Origin: an uncultured Aquimarina sp.
GTDB lineage: Bacteria; Bacteroidota; Bacteroidia; Flavobacteriales; Flavobacteriaceae
Assembly: GCA_947500505.1 (NCBI GenBank)
Contig: CANMSL010000011.1
Coordinates: 1-64,000, forward strand
Reading direction: 5' to 3'
Length of the DNA: 64,000 nt
Part shown: positions 16,983-25,641 of the stretch, in pieces
How positions within the stretch are numbered: position 1 is the first letter of the stretch
Layout of the letters: every line of letters starts with the position of its first letter
Notes under the pieces: generated by a model
Told to the model about the DNA's origin: nothing
Database searches by the model: none
The model's input: only the letters and a program-made list of their open reading frames with translations
Program-made: the position numbers and the translations under genes

Positions 16983-17591
16983 CTAATTTATTTTATCAAT
17001 AACAGTTCCTTCAAAAGTTAACGAAAACATAGGGAAAGAAATATTATTTTCGCTATCTTCATATCTCATTACTCCTTCTGACTTTAATCTAATATTTTCA
17101 CCATCATTGAGTCCTCCAGAAACAATAACTGCTGGATGAGTATTACCTTCAGCTTCTTGTTGTGTTTCAAAAATTTCATTAGCAGTTCCCATACGAACAT
17201 AGCTAATCATGATATCATCACTTTCGGCGGCTTCTCTCCAGTTATTCCATTGAGGGTATTCGCCAGTAGTAAGTATTTGAGGAGTTTCCCCCAATTTAAT
17301 AGCTATCTCAAGCACTAGAGAAAATGTGGCGTTTTCGTAATCTTCTAAATTCCATCCATTAGTCCCATCATCTCTATAAGTTCCATCAGAGATTGCATAG
17401 GTTCTATATTTCCAGGTTGCATTTGCTTCATCCCTGAGCAAATAAGTATTAGCGTTATTTAAAGAAAATGTTTGATCTCCAAAAGTAATTTTGCTTAGTT
17501 GCAAGTTTGTAGCGTCGTCACTACTGCAAGATACAAAGACTAACAAAATAAGTAATAATAATACAGGGATTGGTAAGTGTATTCTTTTCAT
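16983..17591 (-). CDS. Hypothetical lipoprotein
   Basis: A 202-residue lipoprotein: a signal peptide with lipobox LVFVSC, an SSDDA acidic linker, then a beta-rich domain (for example TYAISDGTYRDDGTNGWNLED and HPAVIVSGGLNDGENIRL). The pattern resembles small flavobacterial surface lipoproteins of unknown role. It ends 20 bases from the MITE-like repeat. No neighbour suggests a function. Confidence 0.6.
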   Translation of the reverse strand: MKRIHLPIPVLLLLILLVFVSCSSDDATNLQLSKITFGDQTFSLNNANTYLLRDEANATWKYRTYAISDGTYRDDGTNGWNLEDYENATFSLVLEIAIKLGETPQILTTGEYPQWNNWREAAESDDIMISYVRMGTANEIFETQQEAEGNTHPAVIVSGGLNDGENIRLKSEGVMRYEDSENNISFPMFSLTFEGTVIDKIN

Positions 17592-17773
17592 GTTAGAATT
17601 ATTTATTTAGTCTGCCAATATAAACAATTGTTTTAAAATTTCTGATGAAGTTAAAAACAAGTCCAGAGATTTGATTTCAAATTCAATGGAGATATTAAAC
17701 TGTACGTGCTACGATTTGCTGGAGTGGCGTTCAGATAACACTAGTAAAAATGAAGAAAAATATTCCCCACGCT

Positions 17774-17797
17774 CCTCAAAGTCTCCTGACTTTGAGG
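17774..17797. repeat. Palindrome related to the MITE ends
   Basis: CCTCAAAGTC-TCCT-GACTTTGAGG is a perfect 10-base stem with a 4-base loop. Its core is the same as the left end of the element at 16770-16962. Apart from this and the box at 17850, the gap 17592-17908 shows nothing. Confidence 0.5.
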
Positions 17798-17849
17798 GAT
17801 TATTCACGAATCATCAACTATTATTTTCGACGGTATTTCCAAACCAAGC

Positions 17850-17892
17850 TGACAAATATCATAGTTACTCCGTGCCACCTGGATTATTTTTA
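17850..17892 (+). promoter_or_regulatory. FixK/FNR-like box plus -7 element for USP gene
   Basis: TGACAAATATCA (17850-17861) is followed by TATTTTTA (17885-17892), whose first base is 29.5 from the dyad centre. The start codon follows 20 bases later. Confidence 0.6.
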
Positions 17893-17908
17893 TCTTATAA
17901 AATCTTAA

Positions 17909-18748
17909 GTGATGAAAAATATCCTGTTACCTACCGACTTTTCAGAAAATGCAAGAAATGCGATTGATTATGCGTTGGCCTTCTTTAAAAATGAGTTGTG
18001 TACATTCTATGTGCTCAATGTTCAAAAAGCATCCAATTATATGACGGATGATTTGATGGCTGCTCCTGCAAATACTTCTGTGCATCAATCTGTTTTGCAG
18101 GGATCAAAAGAAAAATTGAGTATCCTATTAGAAGAGCTCAAAGAAGAAGTAAAGCATGAAAATTATGCCTTTCAGGCGCTTACCGATTATGATATTTTTA
18201 CCGATGCTATTAAACAAGCGGTAAAGTCAAAAAATATTGATCTTATTGTTATGGGAACTAATGGTGCAACCGGAGCCAGAGAAGTGGTTTTTGGTAGCAA
18301 CACACTCAATGTCATACGTAAGATTGATTGTTCGGTATTGGTCATTCCGCAAGGATATGTTTTTAAAAGTCCGAAAACGATCATGTATACGATTGATTAT
18401 AACGATCACTTTAAAACAGAAAACATAGAACCATTGGTAGACACCTTGATGAAGTACAAAGCTTCTTTAAGGATTCTGAAGATCAAAGAAGATGACACAG
18501 TAACCATCGCAGAGTTTGATGATAAAAAACATTTAAAAGATTTCTTTAAAGATATCAATCACACCTTTCATTCTATTACCAATGTTCCTACCGCCTTAGC
18601 CATCGACAGTTTTGTACAAATTATGGATGTGGACATGAATGCCATGTTCATTCACAGAGAAACGTTTCTCGAAAGGTTTTTCCATGGCTCAGAAACTTCT
18701 AAAATAAGTTACGGTACCAGAGTTCCCTTACTTATTATGCATAATTGA
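17909..18748 (+). CDS. Two-domain universal stress protein
   Basis: A 279-residue tandem USP protein. Domain 1 (residues 1-147) has the family opening ILLPTDFSENARNAIDYAL and the ATP-binding G-X2-G-X9-GS motif (GTNG ... GSNT). Domain 2 (about 150-279) is degenerate. USPs bind ATP/AMP and raise survival under starvation, redox or low-oxygen stress. The frame can start at GTG 17909 or, more likely, ATG 17912. It leads an apparent operon with cls, patatin and crp genes (gaps 23, 9 and a 1-base overlap), driven by the FixK-like box at 17850-17861. Confidence 0.9.
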   Translation: MMKNILLPTDFSENARNAIDYALAFFKNELCTFYVLNVQKASNYMTDDLMAAPANTSVHQSVLQGSKEKLSILLEELKEEVKHENYAFQALTDYDIFTDAIKQAVKSKNIDLIVMGTNGATGAREVVFGSNTLNVIRKIDCSVLVIPQGYVFKSPKTIMYTIDYNDHFKTENIEPLVDTLMKYKASLRILKIKEDDTVTIAEFDDKKHLKDFFKDINHTFHSITNVPTALAIDSFVQIMDVDMNAMFIHRETFLERFFHGSETSKISYGTRVPLLIMHN

Positions 18749-18771
18749 TACCGTAGAAAAACTTGTAAGCG

Positions 18772-20193
18772 ATGCTGTATGTTGTTTTTCTTATTCTATA
18801 TTTTTTAGCAGGATCAGTAATTGTTATTAAGCTTATATTATACGGTTTGCGTCCAACCAAAACTCTAGCTTGGATGTTAGCAATCTTCACGATCCCTGTT
18901 GGAGGCATGTTATTCTATTTGCTGTTAGGTAGGAACAGAAGAAAGAACAAGCTGTTTCAATTAAAGCGAACAGATGAAATCATTTCGTATTTAGAAAGGG
19001 CAGAAAGTCATTACGATCCGGTGAGTGAAGAAGAATATCTGGAACACCGTAAGCTTATCAAACTTATTACCATGAACTGTGGATTTGCTCCAAGTGCAGG
19101 AAATAAGCTAAAGCTTCTTAAGAATGGTGATGCCACATTTAAAGCTATTTTTGATAGTTTGAATGAAGCAAAACATTTTATTCATCTGCAATATTACATT
19201 TTTGAAGATGGTGAATTAGCCGAAGGATTGTCCGAACTTTTTAAACAAAAAGTAAAAGAAGGTGTTCAGATACGGATTCTCTACGACGGAATAGGAAGCA
19301 GATCTTTAAGCAAAAAATATATTAAAAAGCTGCAGAAAGCAGGAGTAGAGATCTATAGTTTTTTACCGATGAAGTTTGGTAAATTTTTATCCTCTTTAAA
19401 TTATAGGAACCATCGCAAAATTATTGTGGTGGATAATAAAATAGCCTTTACCGGAGGTATTAATGTTGCGGATAAGTATCTAAAAGGTGATCCTGACTTA
19501 GGTATCTGGCACGATATGCATTTACAGCTAGAAGGCCCTGTGGTGCATAGTTTACAGGCAATTTTTGTAATGGATTGGTACTTGATCAGTAATCATGAAG
19601 ATATTTTGAGTCCGTCTTACTTTACGACTTATAAAAAAACAGGTACTATGACTGCCCAAACCGTACATAGCGGTCCGGATGAAGATTTTTCGGCTACCCG
19701 ACAACTGTATTTTTCTCTGATCAATGAAGCCAAAAACTATGTGTATATCGCTAATCCTTATATCATTCCCGGAGAAGCAATCTTAGAAGCATTAAAAGTG
19801 GCCGCATTAAGTGGAGTAGAGGTAAGATTGTTATTATCCGATATTTCCGATAGCAAGATCGTACGATGGTGTGTGCGATCTTATTTTGAAGGATTGATGG
19901 AGGCTGGTGTTAAAATATATCTATTTTCAGATGGTTTTCTACATAGCAAAACGATTGTTACCGATGATACGGTTTCTTCTGTAGGGACTACGAATCTTGA
20001 TCTCAGGAGTTTTGAGCAGAATTATGAAGTGAACGTGGCAATCTATGATGATTCTTTTGCAATCGAATTAAAAAATGATTTTTTAAGGGATTGTGAACAG
20101 AGTATTCAGTTAGACTATGCTACTTTTGTAAAGAGACCTTGGAAAGAAAAGCTAAAGGAAGGAGTGGCTAAAATTTTTAGTCCTGTTTTGTAG
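18772..20193 (+). CDS. cls: Cardiolipin synthase (phospholipase D family)
   Basis: A 473-residue membrane enzyme that makes cardiolipin from phosphatidylglycerol. Two N-terminal helices (residues about 1-55) precede the two PLD domains. Each carries an HKD motif: HRKIIVVDNKIAFTGGIN in the middle and HSKTIVTDDTVSSVGTTNLD near the C-terminus. Both are intact and the length matches bacterial Cls. It is co-oriented with USP, patatin and a Crp-type gene, suggesting membrane-lipid remodelling as part of a stress response. Confidence 0.93.
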   Translation: MLYVVFLILYFLAGSVIVIKLILYGLRPTKTLAWMLAIFTIPVGGMLFYLLLGRNRRKNKLFQLKRTDEIISYLERAESHYDPVSEEEYLEHRKLIKLITMNCGFAPSAGNKLKLLKNGDATFKAIFDSLNEAKHFIHLQYYIFEDGELAEGLSELFKQKVKEGVQIRILYDGIGSRSLSKKYIKKLQKAGVEIYSFLPMKFGKFLSSLNYRNHRKIIVVDNKIAFTGGINVADKYLKGDPDLGIWHDMHLQLEGPVVHSLQAIFVMDWYLISNHEDILSPSYFTTYKKTGTMTAQTVHSGPDEDFSATRQLYFSLINEAKNYVYIANPYIIPGEAILEALKVAALSGVEVRLLLSDISDSKIVRWCVRSYFEGLMEAGVKIYLFSDGFLHSKTIVTDDTVSSVGTTNLDLRSFEQNYEVNVAIYDDSFAIELKNDFLRDCEQSIQLDYATFVKRPWKEKLKEGVAKIFSPVL

Positions 20194-20202
20194 AAAAGAG
20201 AT

Positions 20203-20994
20203 ATGATAAAAGCATCAAAAAATATAGGCTTGGTACTCTCTGGAGGAGGATTTAAAGGAGTTGCACACTTAGGAGCGATAAAAGCACTGGAGGAAGCGGG
20301 AATACACCCTAATTTTGTTTCAGGAACAAGTGCCGGAGCAATTGTTGGAGCTTTATATGCTGGTGGTTATGCTATAGAAGAGATTAAAGAGTTTTTTAGT
20401 AAAACACCTTTGTTTAAATTGAATAGATTTACCAGAAAAAAAGCAGGATTTTTAGATTCCGAGAAGTTTTTTGATGATTTGATAACATACTTTCCCAAAA
20501 ACACTTTCGAAAGCCTTGAGAAAAAACTTTTTGTAACTGCTACCAATTTGATGGAAGGGACTGTTATGGTTTTTAGTACCGGAGAACTTATTAGACCCCT
20601 ATTGGCTTCTGCTGCTTTTCCAGGAATGTTTTCTCCGGTTAAAATAAACAGACAATTATATTCTGACGGTGGGATTTTGGATAACTTTCCGATTGAACCA
20701 TTGCAGGAGCATTGTGATATGATTATCGGTATTGATGTTACACCAATAAAAAAACCAAAAATTTCTGATTTTAAACACTCCTATAATGTGATGCAGCGAG
20801 CTTATTATTTACGTGCGATGCCTAATTCTGAAACAAAATTTAAGCACTGTGACCTTATCATTCAGCCAAGAGAACTTGTAAATCACGGAATTTTTAGCAG
20901 TGGAAACCTGGATAAAATATTTGATGTTGGATATCAGGACGCAAAACAGCAATTAGCAGTATATTTTGAGAATCAAAAGCAACAACAAGAATAA
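20203..20994 (+). CDS. Patatin-like phospholipase (RssA/NTE type)
   Basis: A 263-residue serine hydrolase. The oxyanion glycine loop SGGGFKGVAHLG (13-24), the nucleophile elbow GTSAG with S43, and the catalytic aspartate in SDGGILDNFP form the patatin Ser-Asp dyad. No signal peptide, so probably cytosolic or peripheral to the membrane, acting on phospholipids or lysophospholipids. Its stop codon overlaps the start of the Crp-type gene by one base, which points to coupled translation. Confidence 0.9.
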   Translation: MIKASKNIGLVLSGGGFKGVAHLGAIKALEEAGIHPNFVSGTSAGAIVGALYAGGYAIEEIKEFFSKTPLFKLNRFTRKKAGFLDSEKFFDDLITYFPKNTFESLEKKLFVTATNLMEGTVMVFSTGELIRPLLASAAFPGMFSPVKINRQLYSDGGILDNFPIEPLQEHCDMIIGIDVTPIKKPKISDFKHSYNVMQRAYYLRAMPNSETKFKHCDLIIQPRELVNHGIFSSGNLDKIFDVGYQDAKQQLAVYFENQKQQQE

Positions 20995-21626
20995 TGATTC
21001 AGGAACTTAAGAATAATTACGGACATCTTTTTGAAAATGAGCTATTAGAAGAAATCAATACTGTGGCAACTTTTAAAGAGGTTTCTGAAGGTAATGAACT
21101 CATAAAACCGGGAAGTTATATCAAGTCCATGCCATTAATTATTAGCGGTGCGATTAAAATATTAAGAGAAGATCAGGATGGAGATGAGCTATTACTTTAT
21201 TTTCTTGAAAGAGGAGATACTTGTGCTATGACATTGTCTTGTTGTATCGGTCATCATAAAAGCGAGATTAAAGCAATTGCAGAAACAGATTCTAAACTGA
21301 TTATGATTCCTGTTGGAAAAATGGAAGAATGGACTGCAAAGTATAAATCCTGGAGGAATTTTGTTTTCGAAAGTTACCATAAACGACTCATGGAAGCTAT
21401 TGAAACCATCGATAGTATTGCTTTCCTAAAAATGGATGAACGACTACTGAGATATTTAAAAGATAAAACCAAAGTCAATAATGAAAACGTGGTGAACAAT
21501 ACCCATCAGGAAATTGCCTATGATTTACATACGTCTCGCGTAGTAATATCCAGATTACTAAAAAAACTAGAAGTAGAAGGCAAGATAAAATTAAACCGCA
21601 ATAGCATTAAAATTTTGAGTCTTTAA
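20994..21626 (+). CDS. Crp/Fnr-family regulator with cysteine cluster
   Basis: A 210-residue regulator: a cyclic-nucleotide-binding-like domain (about 20-130) and a C-terminal HTH_Crp (about 150-205, QEIAYDLHTSRVVISRLLKKL). It has no N-terminal FNR-type iron-sulfur cysteines. C77, C83 and C84 (DTCAMTLSCC) form a distinctive cluster. In the recognition helix the position of FNR Glu209 is Val while Ser and Arg are kept, which predicts a site other than TTGAT-N4-ATCAA. The sulfur genes beginning 750 bases downstream have GTAAC-N4-GTTAC dyads and are likely targets. A thiol- or persulfide-sensing role is inference. Confidence 0.85.
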   Translation: MIQELKNNYGHLFENELLEEINTVATFKEVSEGNELIKPGSYIKSMPLIISGAIKILREDQDGDELLLYFLERGDTCAMTLSCCIGHHKSEIKAIAETDSKLIMIPVGKMEEWTAKYKSWRNFVFESYHKRLMEAIETIDSIAFLKMDERLLRYLKDKTKVNNENVVNNTHQEIAYDLHTSRVVISRLLKKLEVEGKIKLNRNSIKILSL

Positions 21627-21740
21627 GCTTAATGAATGAATTTAGCAATGTCTTTTAGTTAAGAATTCTAGTTGTCAGTCTGAGACATCCAATAAATTTT
21701 TATCCGGTGGATATACTTTCGTATTTTACTAAAAAACCTT

Positions 21741-21808
21741 GTTGTCACCCTGAGCCTGTCGAAGGGATTTTACCTAATAATTTGCTTCGACAAGCTCAGC
21801 ATGACAAC
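21741..21808. repeat. Inverted intergenic repeat (REP-like)
   Basis: GTTGTCACCCTGAGCCTGTC at the left pairs with GCTCAGCATGACAAC at the right; both carry the GTCGAAG/CTTCGAC word typical of this genome's palindromic repeats. No coding potential. Confidence 0.6.
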
Positions 21809-22009
21809 GGTCTAAAATTCAAACTGATACAAAACACATAATGATAGCCTGTCGAAGACCAATATACCTTTGGTTTTTAATTACACTGAAATGCTTGCTT
21901 TCGATACAACATAGCTAAAACGTGGCACTAAAAGTGGTGTATTCAATTATTATTGAATGGATTAATTGTAAAAATATAAGTTAGATGTAAGTTGAATTTC
22001 TAAAAAAAA

Positions 22010-22171
22010 GCCGTCAAATAGAGTGGTTTCTTATAGTGAAACGAAAAGAAATTAGCCCGCCCGCCTACGGAGGGTATCGAAATTAGGCTTTTTAGGTCGA
22101 AAACAACTATTCCCGACCTGTACACCGCTGGAGTATACAATCCTTCTTCGGTCGGATTACTCGAATGGACG
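22010..22171. repeat. Palindromic intergenic repeat, GCCGTCAAAT family
   Basis: Begins GCCGTCAAATAGAGTGG, contains GGTATCGAAATTAGGCTTTT and ends in an ACTCGAATGGACG word. Homologous stretches occur at 30671-30842 (opposite orientation), 43178-43330 and 43492-43644. Confidence 0.55.
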
Positions 22172-22208
22172 TTGCTTTCTTAAACCGATTAACCAATTAC
22201 CTGTCATT

Positions 22209-22270
22209 CCAGCGTGTCATATTGAGCTTCCTCCATAGACGGACAGGTGTCGAAATGTAGGTTAGAATCC
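22209..22270. repeat. Short intergenic repeat homologous to 53713-53780
   Basis: Shares CAGCGTGTCA, TGAGC, GTCGAA and GTGTAGG/ATGTAGG plus GGAATCC/AGAATCC words in order with the repeat at 53713-53780. Confidence 0.5.
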
Positions 22271-22322
22271 AAAATAAATTGTAAAAAGCTTTATTACAAT
22301 CGTTCTGGTTTTCAAAGGCTAT

Positions 22323-22366
22323 GTAACTAATGTTACTGTGATCACCTTACTCTGAAGTTATTTTTG
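22323..22366 (+). promoter_or_regulatory. GTAAC-N4-GTTAC operator plus -7 element for the TauE gene
   Basis: GTAACTAATGTTAC (22323-22336) is followed by a perfect TATTTTTG (22359-22366) at 29.5 bases from the dyad centre, placing the site near -41.5 as for a class II Crp-type activator. Confidence 0.65.
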
Positions 22367-22382
22367 TCAAAAAAAATAATTG

Positions 22383-23180
22383 ATGGAAGTAATAGAAGTT
22401 TTGGGGTATTTTGGTGCATTGACTATTGGAGTGGTATTAGGTCTAATAGGTGGAGGAGGTTCTATATTGACGGTACCTGTTTTTGTATACTTAATGCATA
22501 TCAATCCTGTAACTGCTACGGCATATTCATTATTTGTTGTTGGGTCTTCGGCCTTAGTAGGAGCTGTTAAAAACCTAAGAAAAGGATTGGTTAGTTTAAG
22601 AACTGCTATTGTATTTTCTATTCCTGCGTTTATCGCGGTGTATTTGACCAGAAAATTTTTGGTTCCGGCAATACCAGACGAACTATTTTCTATAGTTGAC
22701 TTCACCATTACCAAAGACATTGGGATCATGGTGTTTTTTGCACTCATCATGCTAATGGCTTCCATTTCTATGATAAAAAATAGAAAAGAAACACCAGAAA
22801 AGGAAGAGACAGTATCCTACAACTATCCATTGATTGTGATAGAAGGTATTGTAGTAGGAGCGTTAACAGGGATTGTTGGAGCAGGAGGAGGTTTTTTGAT
22901 CATTCCGGCATTGGTTTTATTTGCAAGATTACCAATGAAAAAAGCAGTTGCGACATCATTATTAATTATAGCGATTAAGTCCCTTATAGGGTTTTTAGGT
23001 GACGTAGAAAATCTACATATTGATTGGAGTTTTCTAATGGTATTTACAGGAATTTCTATTATAGGAATTTTTATAGGAATGTATTTGTCTAATTTTATAG
23101 AAGGCGAAAAACTAAAAAAAGGATTTGGTTGGTTTGTTTTAGTAATGGGTATTTATATACTTATCAAGGAATTGGCGTAA
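22383..23180 (+). CDS. TauE/SafE-family sulfite/anion exporter
   Basis: A membrane permease of about 265 residues with 7-8 helices and two TauE half-repeats, each opening with a glycine-rich stretch (GVVLGLIGGGGSIL and GALTGIVGAGGGFLIIPALV). Family members export sulfite or sulfonate-derived sulfur anions. ATG 22383 is preferred over the TTG one codon upstream. It is the first gene of the sulfur cluster and has its own Crp-type promoter; it probably removes sulfite made by the persulfide dioxygenase next door. Confidence 0.88.
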   Translation: MEVIEVLGYFGALTIGVVLGLIGGGGSILTVPVFVYLMHINPVTATAYSLFVVGSSALVGAVKNLRKGLVSLRTAIVFSIPAFIAVYLTRKFLVPAIPDELFSIVDFTITKDIGIMVFFALIMLMASISMIKNRKETPEKEETVSYNYPLIVIEGIVVGALTGIVGAGGGFLIIPALVLFARLPMKKAVATSLLIIAIKSLIGFLGDVENLHIDWSFLMVFTGISIIGIFIGMYLSNFIEGEKLKKGFGWFVLVMGIYILIKELA

Positions 23181-23196
23181 TGATAATTTTGATTTT

Positions 23197-23240
23197 GTAA
23201 CAATTGTTACTGTAAAAAGGTAATTTGAGTCGTATTTTTG
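23197..23240 (+). promoter_or_regulatory. GTAAC-N4-GTTAC operator plus -7 element for the persulfide dioxygenase gene
   Basis: GTAACAATTGTTAC (23197-23210), a perfect dyad, is followed by TATTTTTG (23233-23240), again exactly 29.5 bases from the centre. Confidence 0.68.
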
Positions 23241-23299
23241 GAGCTCAATAATAGAAATAATAGACTTCAGTTTCTGAAGTATAATATAAAATAGAACAT

Positions 23300-24712
23300 A
23301 TGAAGATAGAACAAATATATACAGGATGTCTGGCACAAGGCGCTTATTATATAGAGAGTGCAGGAGAGGTAGCGATTATAGATCCACTTAGAGAAGTAAA
23401 ACCATATATCGAAAGAGCAAAAAATGATGGAGCAAAAATCAAGTATATTTTTGAAACGCATTTTCACGCTGATTTTGTGAGTGGACACGTAACACTGGCC
23501 AAAGAAACTGGTGCAGAGATCATTTATGGACCGAATGCTAATCCGTCTTTTGAAGCTATTATTGCGGTAGATGGACAGGAGTTTACATTAGGAGATCTTA
23601 CAATAATAGCTATACATACTCCGGGACACACGATGGAAAGTACTACGTATTTGCTAAGAGATGAAAATGGTAAAGATCACGCTATATTTAGTGGAGACAC
23701 ATTGTTCTTAGGCGATGTAGGACGCCCTGATTTAGCACAGAAAGCTGCTCATATGACTCAAGAAGAATTAGCAGAAACATTGTTTGACAGCTTACGAAAT
23801 AAAATTATGCCTTTGGCCGATGATGTAATCGTATATCCGGCTCACGGAGCAGGCTCTGCTTGTGGTAAAAACATGATGAAGGAAACGGTGGATTCTTTAG
23901 GAAACCAAAAGAAGATGAATTATGCGTTACGAGCAGATATGACCAAAGAAGAGTTTGTAAAAGAAGTGACCGAAGGTTTATTACCGCCTCCACAATATTT
24001 TCCTTTAAATGTGAAGATGAATAAAGAAGGATATGAAGATATAGAAGAAGTTCTGGAAAGAGGAACCAAACCATTATCACCAGAAGAATTCGAAATGCTG
24101 GCAAATGAAACAGGAGCGGTTGTATTGGATGTAAGACATCAAAATGAATATGTAAAAGGACATATCCCTAGATCTATATTTATCGGAATCGAAGGTGGTT
24201 TTGCTCCTTGGGTAGGCGCTTTGATTGCTGATGTAGAGCAACCTATTTTACTAGTGGCTCCAGAAGGTAAAGAAGAAGAAACGATTACACGATTATCCCG
24301 TGTAGGTTTTGATAAAACATTAGGATATCTAGAAGGTGGTATAGAAGCCTGGAAAAAAGCAGGAAAAGATTATGACACCATATCATCAATAACAGCAGAG
24401 GAACTTAAAAATAAATTAAACACAGAAGAGCCTGAAGTTTTTGATGTGAGAAAAGAAAGTGAATTTGTTGCAGAACATCTTGATAAAGCTAAAAATTCAC
24501 CCTTAGATTTTATCAATGATCACCTCAATGACTTTCCTGAAGACAAATCATTCTATATACACTGTGCTGGCGGATATAGATCTGTAATTGCAGCATCTAT
24601 ATTAAAAAGTAGAGGTATTCATAATCTCATTGATGTTGCCGGAGGTTTTTCTGCAATGAAGGAAGCTGGAATAGAAACCACAGATTATGTGTGTCCGTCG
24701 ACTTTAAAATAA
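23300..24712 (+). CDS. Persulfide dioxygenase-rhodanese fusion (CstB/ETHE1-like)
   Basis: A 470-residue protein. Residues 1-250 are an ETHE1-type metallo-beta-lactamase domain with FETHFHADFVSGH (H54, H56, D58), H110 in HTPGH and D133 in SGDTLFLGDVGRPDL, the mononuclear-iron signature of persulfide dioxygenases. Rhodanese domain 1 (about 255-350) lacks the active cysteine; domain 2 (about 362-465) has C422 in CAGGYRS. The fusion oxidises low-molecular-weight persulfides to sulfite or thiosulfate. It lies between the TauE exporter and YeeE-type sulfur transporters, which fits sulfide detoxification. Confidence 0.9.
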   Translation: MKIEQIYTGCLAQGAYYIESAGEVAIIDPLREVKPYIERAKNDGAKIKYIFETHFHADFVSGHVTLAKETGAEIIYGPNANPSFEAIIAVDGQEFTLGDLTIIAIHTPGHTMESTTYLLRDENGKDHAIFSGDTLFLGDVGRPDLAQKAAHMTQEELAETLFDSLRNKIMPLADDVIVYPAHGAGSACGKNMMKETVDSLGNQKKMNYALRADMTKEEFVKEVTEGLLPPPQYFPLNVKMNKEGYEDIEEVLERGTKPLSPEEFEMLANETGAVVLDVRHQNEYVKGHIPRSIFIGIEGGFAPWVGALIADVEQPILLVAPEGKEEETITRLSRVGFDKTLGYLEGGIEAWKKAGKDYDTISSITAEELKNKLNTEEPEVFDVRKESEFVAEHLDKAKNSPLDFINDHLNDFPEDKSFYIHCAGGYRSVIAASILKSRGIHNLIDVAGGFSAMKEAGIETTDYVCPSTLK

Positions 24713-24728
24713 ATGAGATAAATACTGA

Positions 24729-25415
24729 ATGAAAGAATTTAACAGGAAAAATCACTGGGAAACTGTATATAAAACTAAAGAGCTAAAGAACGTTAGCTGG
24801 TATCAAAAATCACCTGAAACTTCTTTAGAATTTATAAAGTATTTCCAAATTCCTAAGACTGCAAAAATTATAGATGTTGGCGGAGGTGATAGTCTTTTGG
24901 TAGACCACCTTCTTCAGCTTGGCTATCAAAATGTCACTGTTCTTGATATTTCTGAAACTTCGTTAAATAGAGCGAAAGAAAGGTTAGGCAGTCTTGTAGA
25001 TCATGTAAATTGGGTTGTAGAAGATATTGTTGATTTCAAACCAAAAGAAACCTATGATTTTTGGCACGATAGGGCAACTTCTCATTTTCTTACTGAAAAG
25101 GCGGAAATTGATACTTATATAGCGGCGATCCAAAACAACCTTAACCCAAATGGAATTTTGGTGATGGGAAGCTTTTCTGAAGATGGACCAAAAAAATGCA
25201 GTGGAATTGAAGTTACTCAATACTCTGAGCAATCAATGAATGATTTGGTAAAACCTCATTTTGAAAAGGTAAAATGCTCTTATGTAGATCATAAAACTCC
25301 ATTCGATACCACTCAGAATTTTGTTTTCTGTGGATTTAGAAAAGTAGAAAATAATCAGTTTTGTACTAGTAAAGGAATACCAAAGAAAAGCGTCAGTTCG
25401 AGTGGTTTTTCGTAG
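24729..25415 (+). CDS. Class I SAM-dependent methyltransferase, repeat-extended C-terminus
   Basis: A 228-residue Rossmann methyltransferase with the SAM motif IIDVGGGDSLLVDHLL and the acidic VLDIS strand end; DFWHDRATSHFL resembles the thiol/halide- or tellurite-type branch found with sulfur genes. It starts 16 bases after the persulfide dioxygenase. The last ten residues (KKSVSSSGFS) and the stop codon fall inside the intergenic repeat that begins at 25383, so insertion of the repeat has probably replaced the original end. The substrate is unknown. Confidence 0.82.
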   Translation: MKEFNRKNHWETVYKTKELKNVSWYQKSPETSLEFIKYFQIPKTAKIIDVGGGDSLLVDHLLQLGYQNVTVLDISETSLNRAKERLGSLVDHVNWVVEDIVDFKPKETYDFWHDRATSHFLTEKAEIDTYIAAIQNNLNPNGILVMGSFSEDGPKKCSGIEVTQYSEQSMNDLVKPHFEKVKCSYVDHKTPFDTTQNFVFCGFRKVENNQFCTSKGIPKKSVSSSGFS

Positions 25416-25588
25416 TGACCTCTCGACTACGCTCGAGATGACAGTAGAAAAATTGTATCGAGAATAGTTTTTCGGATCCGAAAAACTATTCTCGATATCT
25501 ACCTGGCATTTCGGTAGACAGGCATTTCTTCCTCCGGTCGAAGCACTCGAACGGACGAATTTTGAATAATAAAATCATAATGCACAAC
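25383..25588. repeat. Palindromic repeat with TCAGTTCGAGTG ends (copy 1)
   Basis: About 205 bases, starting AAGAAAAGCGTCAGTTCGAG and ending with CACTCGAACGGACGAATTTT and then AATCATAATGCACAAC. A homologous copy lies at 30384-30568. The terminal CGTCAGTTCGAGTG and CACTCGAACGGACG are inverted repeats. The centre holds a perfect 40-base palindrome (25457-25496). Confidence 0.65.
25457..25496. repeat. Perfect 40-base palindrome
   Basis: ATCGAGAATAGTTTTTCGGA is followed directly by its exact reverse complement, with no loop. It forms the core of the repeat at 25383-25588; in the sister copy the arms have diverged (30438-30479). Confidence 0.7.
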
Positions 25589-25641
25589 GAGTAGAAAACA
25601 CCTTGTAATAAATTAATAAAAAAACTTTAAGCACATAAACA

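Noticed and set aside
17671..17967. 98-residue plus-strand frame before the USP gene
   Set aside because: It reads through the palindrome at 17774 and the promoter box, and overlaps the USP start in another frame.
22364..22570. 68-residue plus-strand frame over the TauE start
   Set aside because: Another phase of the TauE coding sequence; its start is inside the -7 element.
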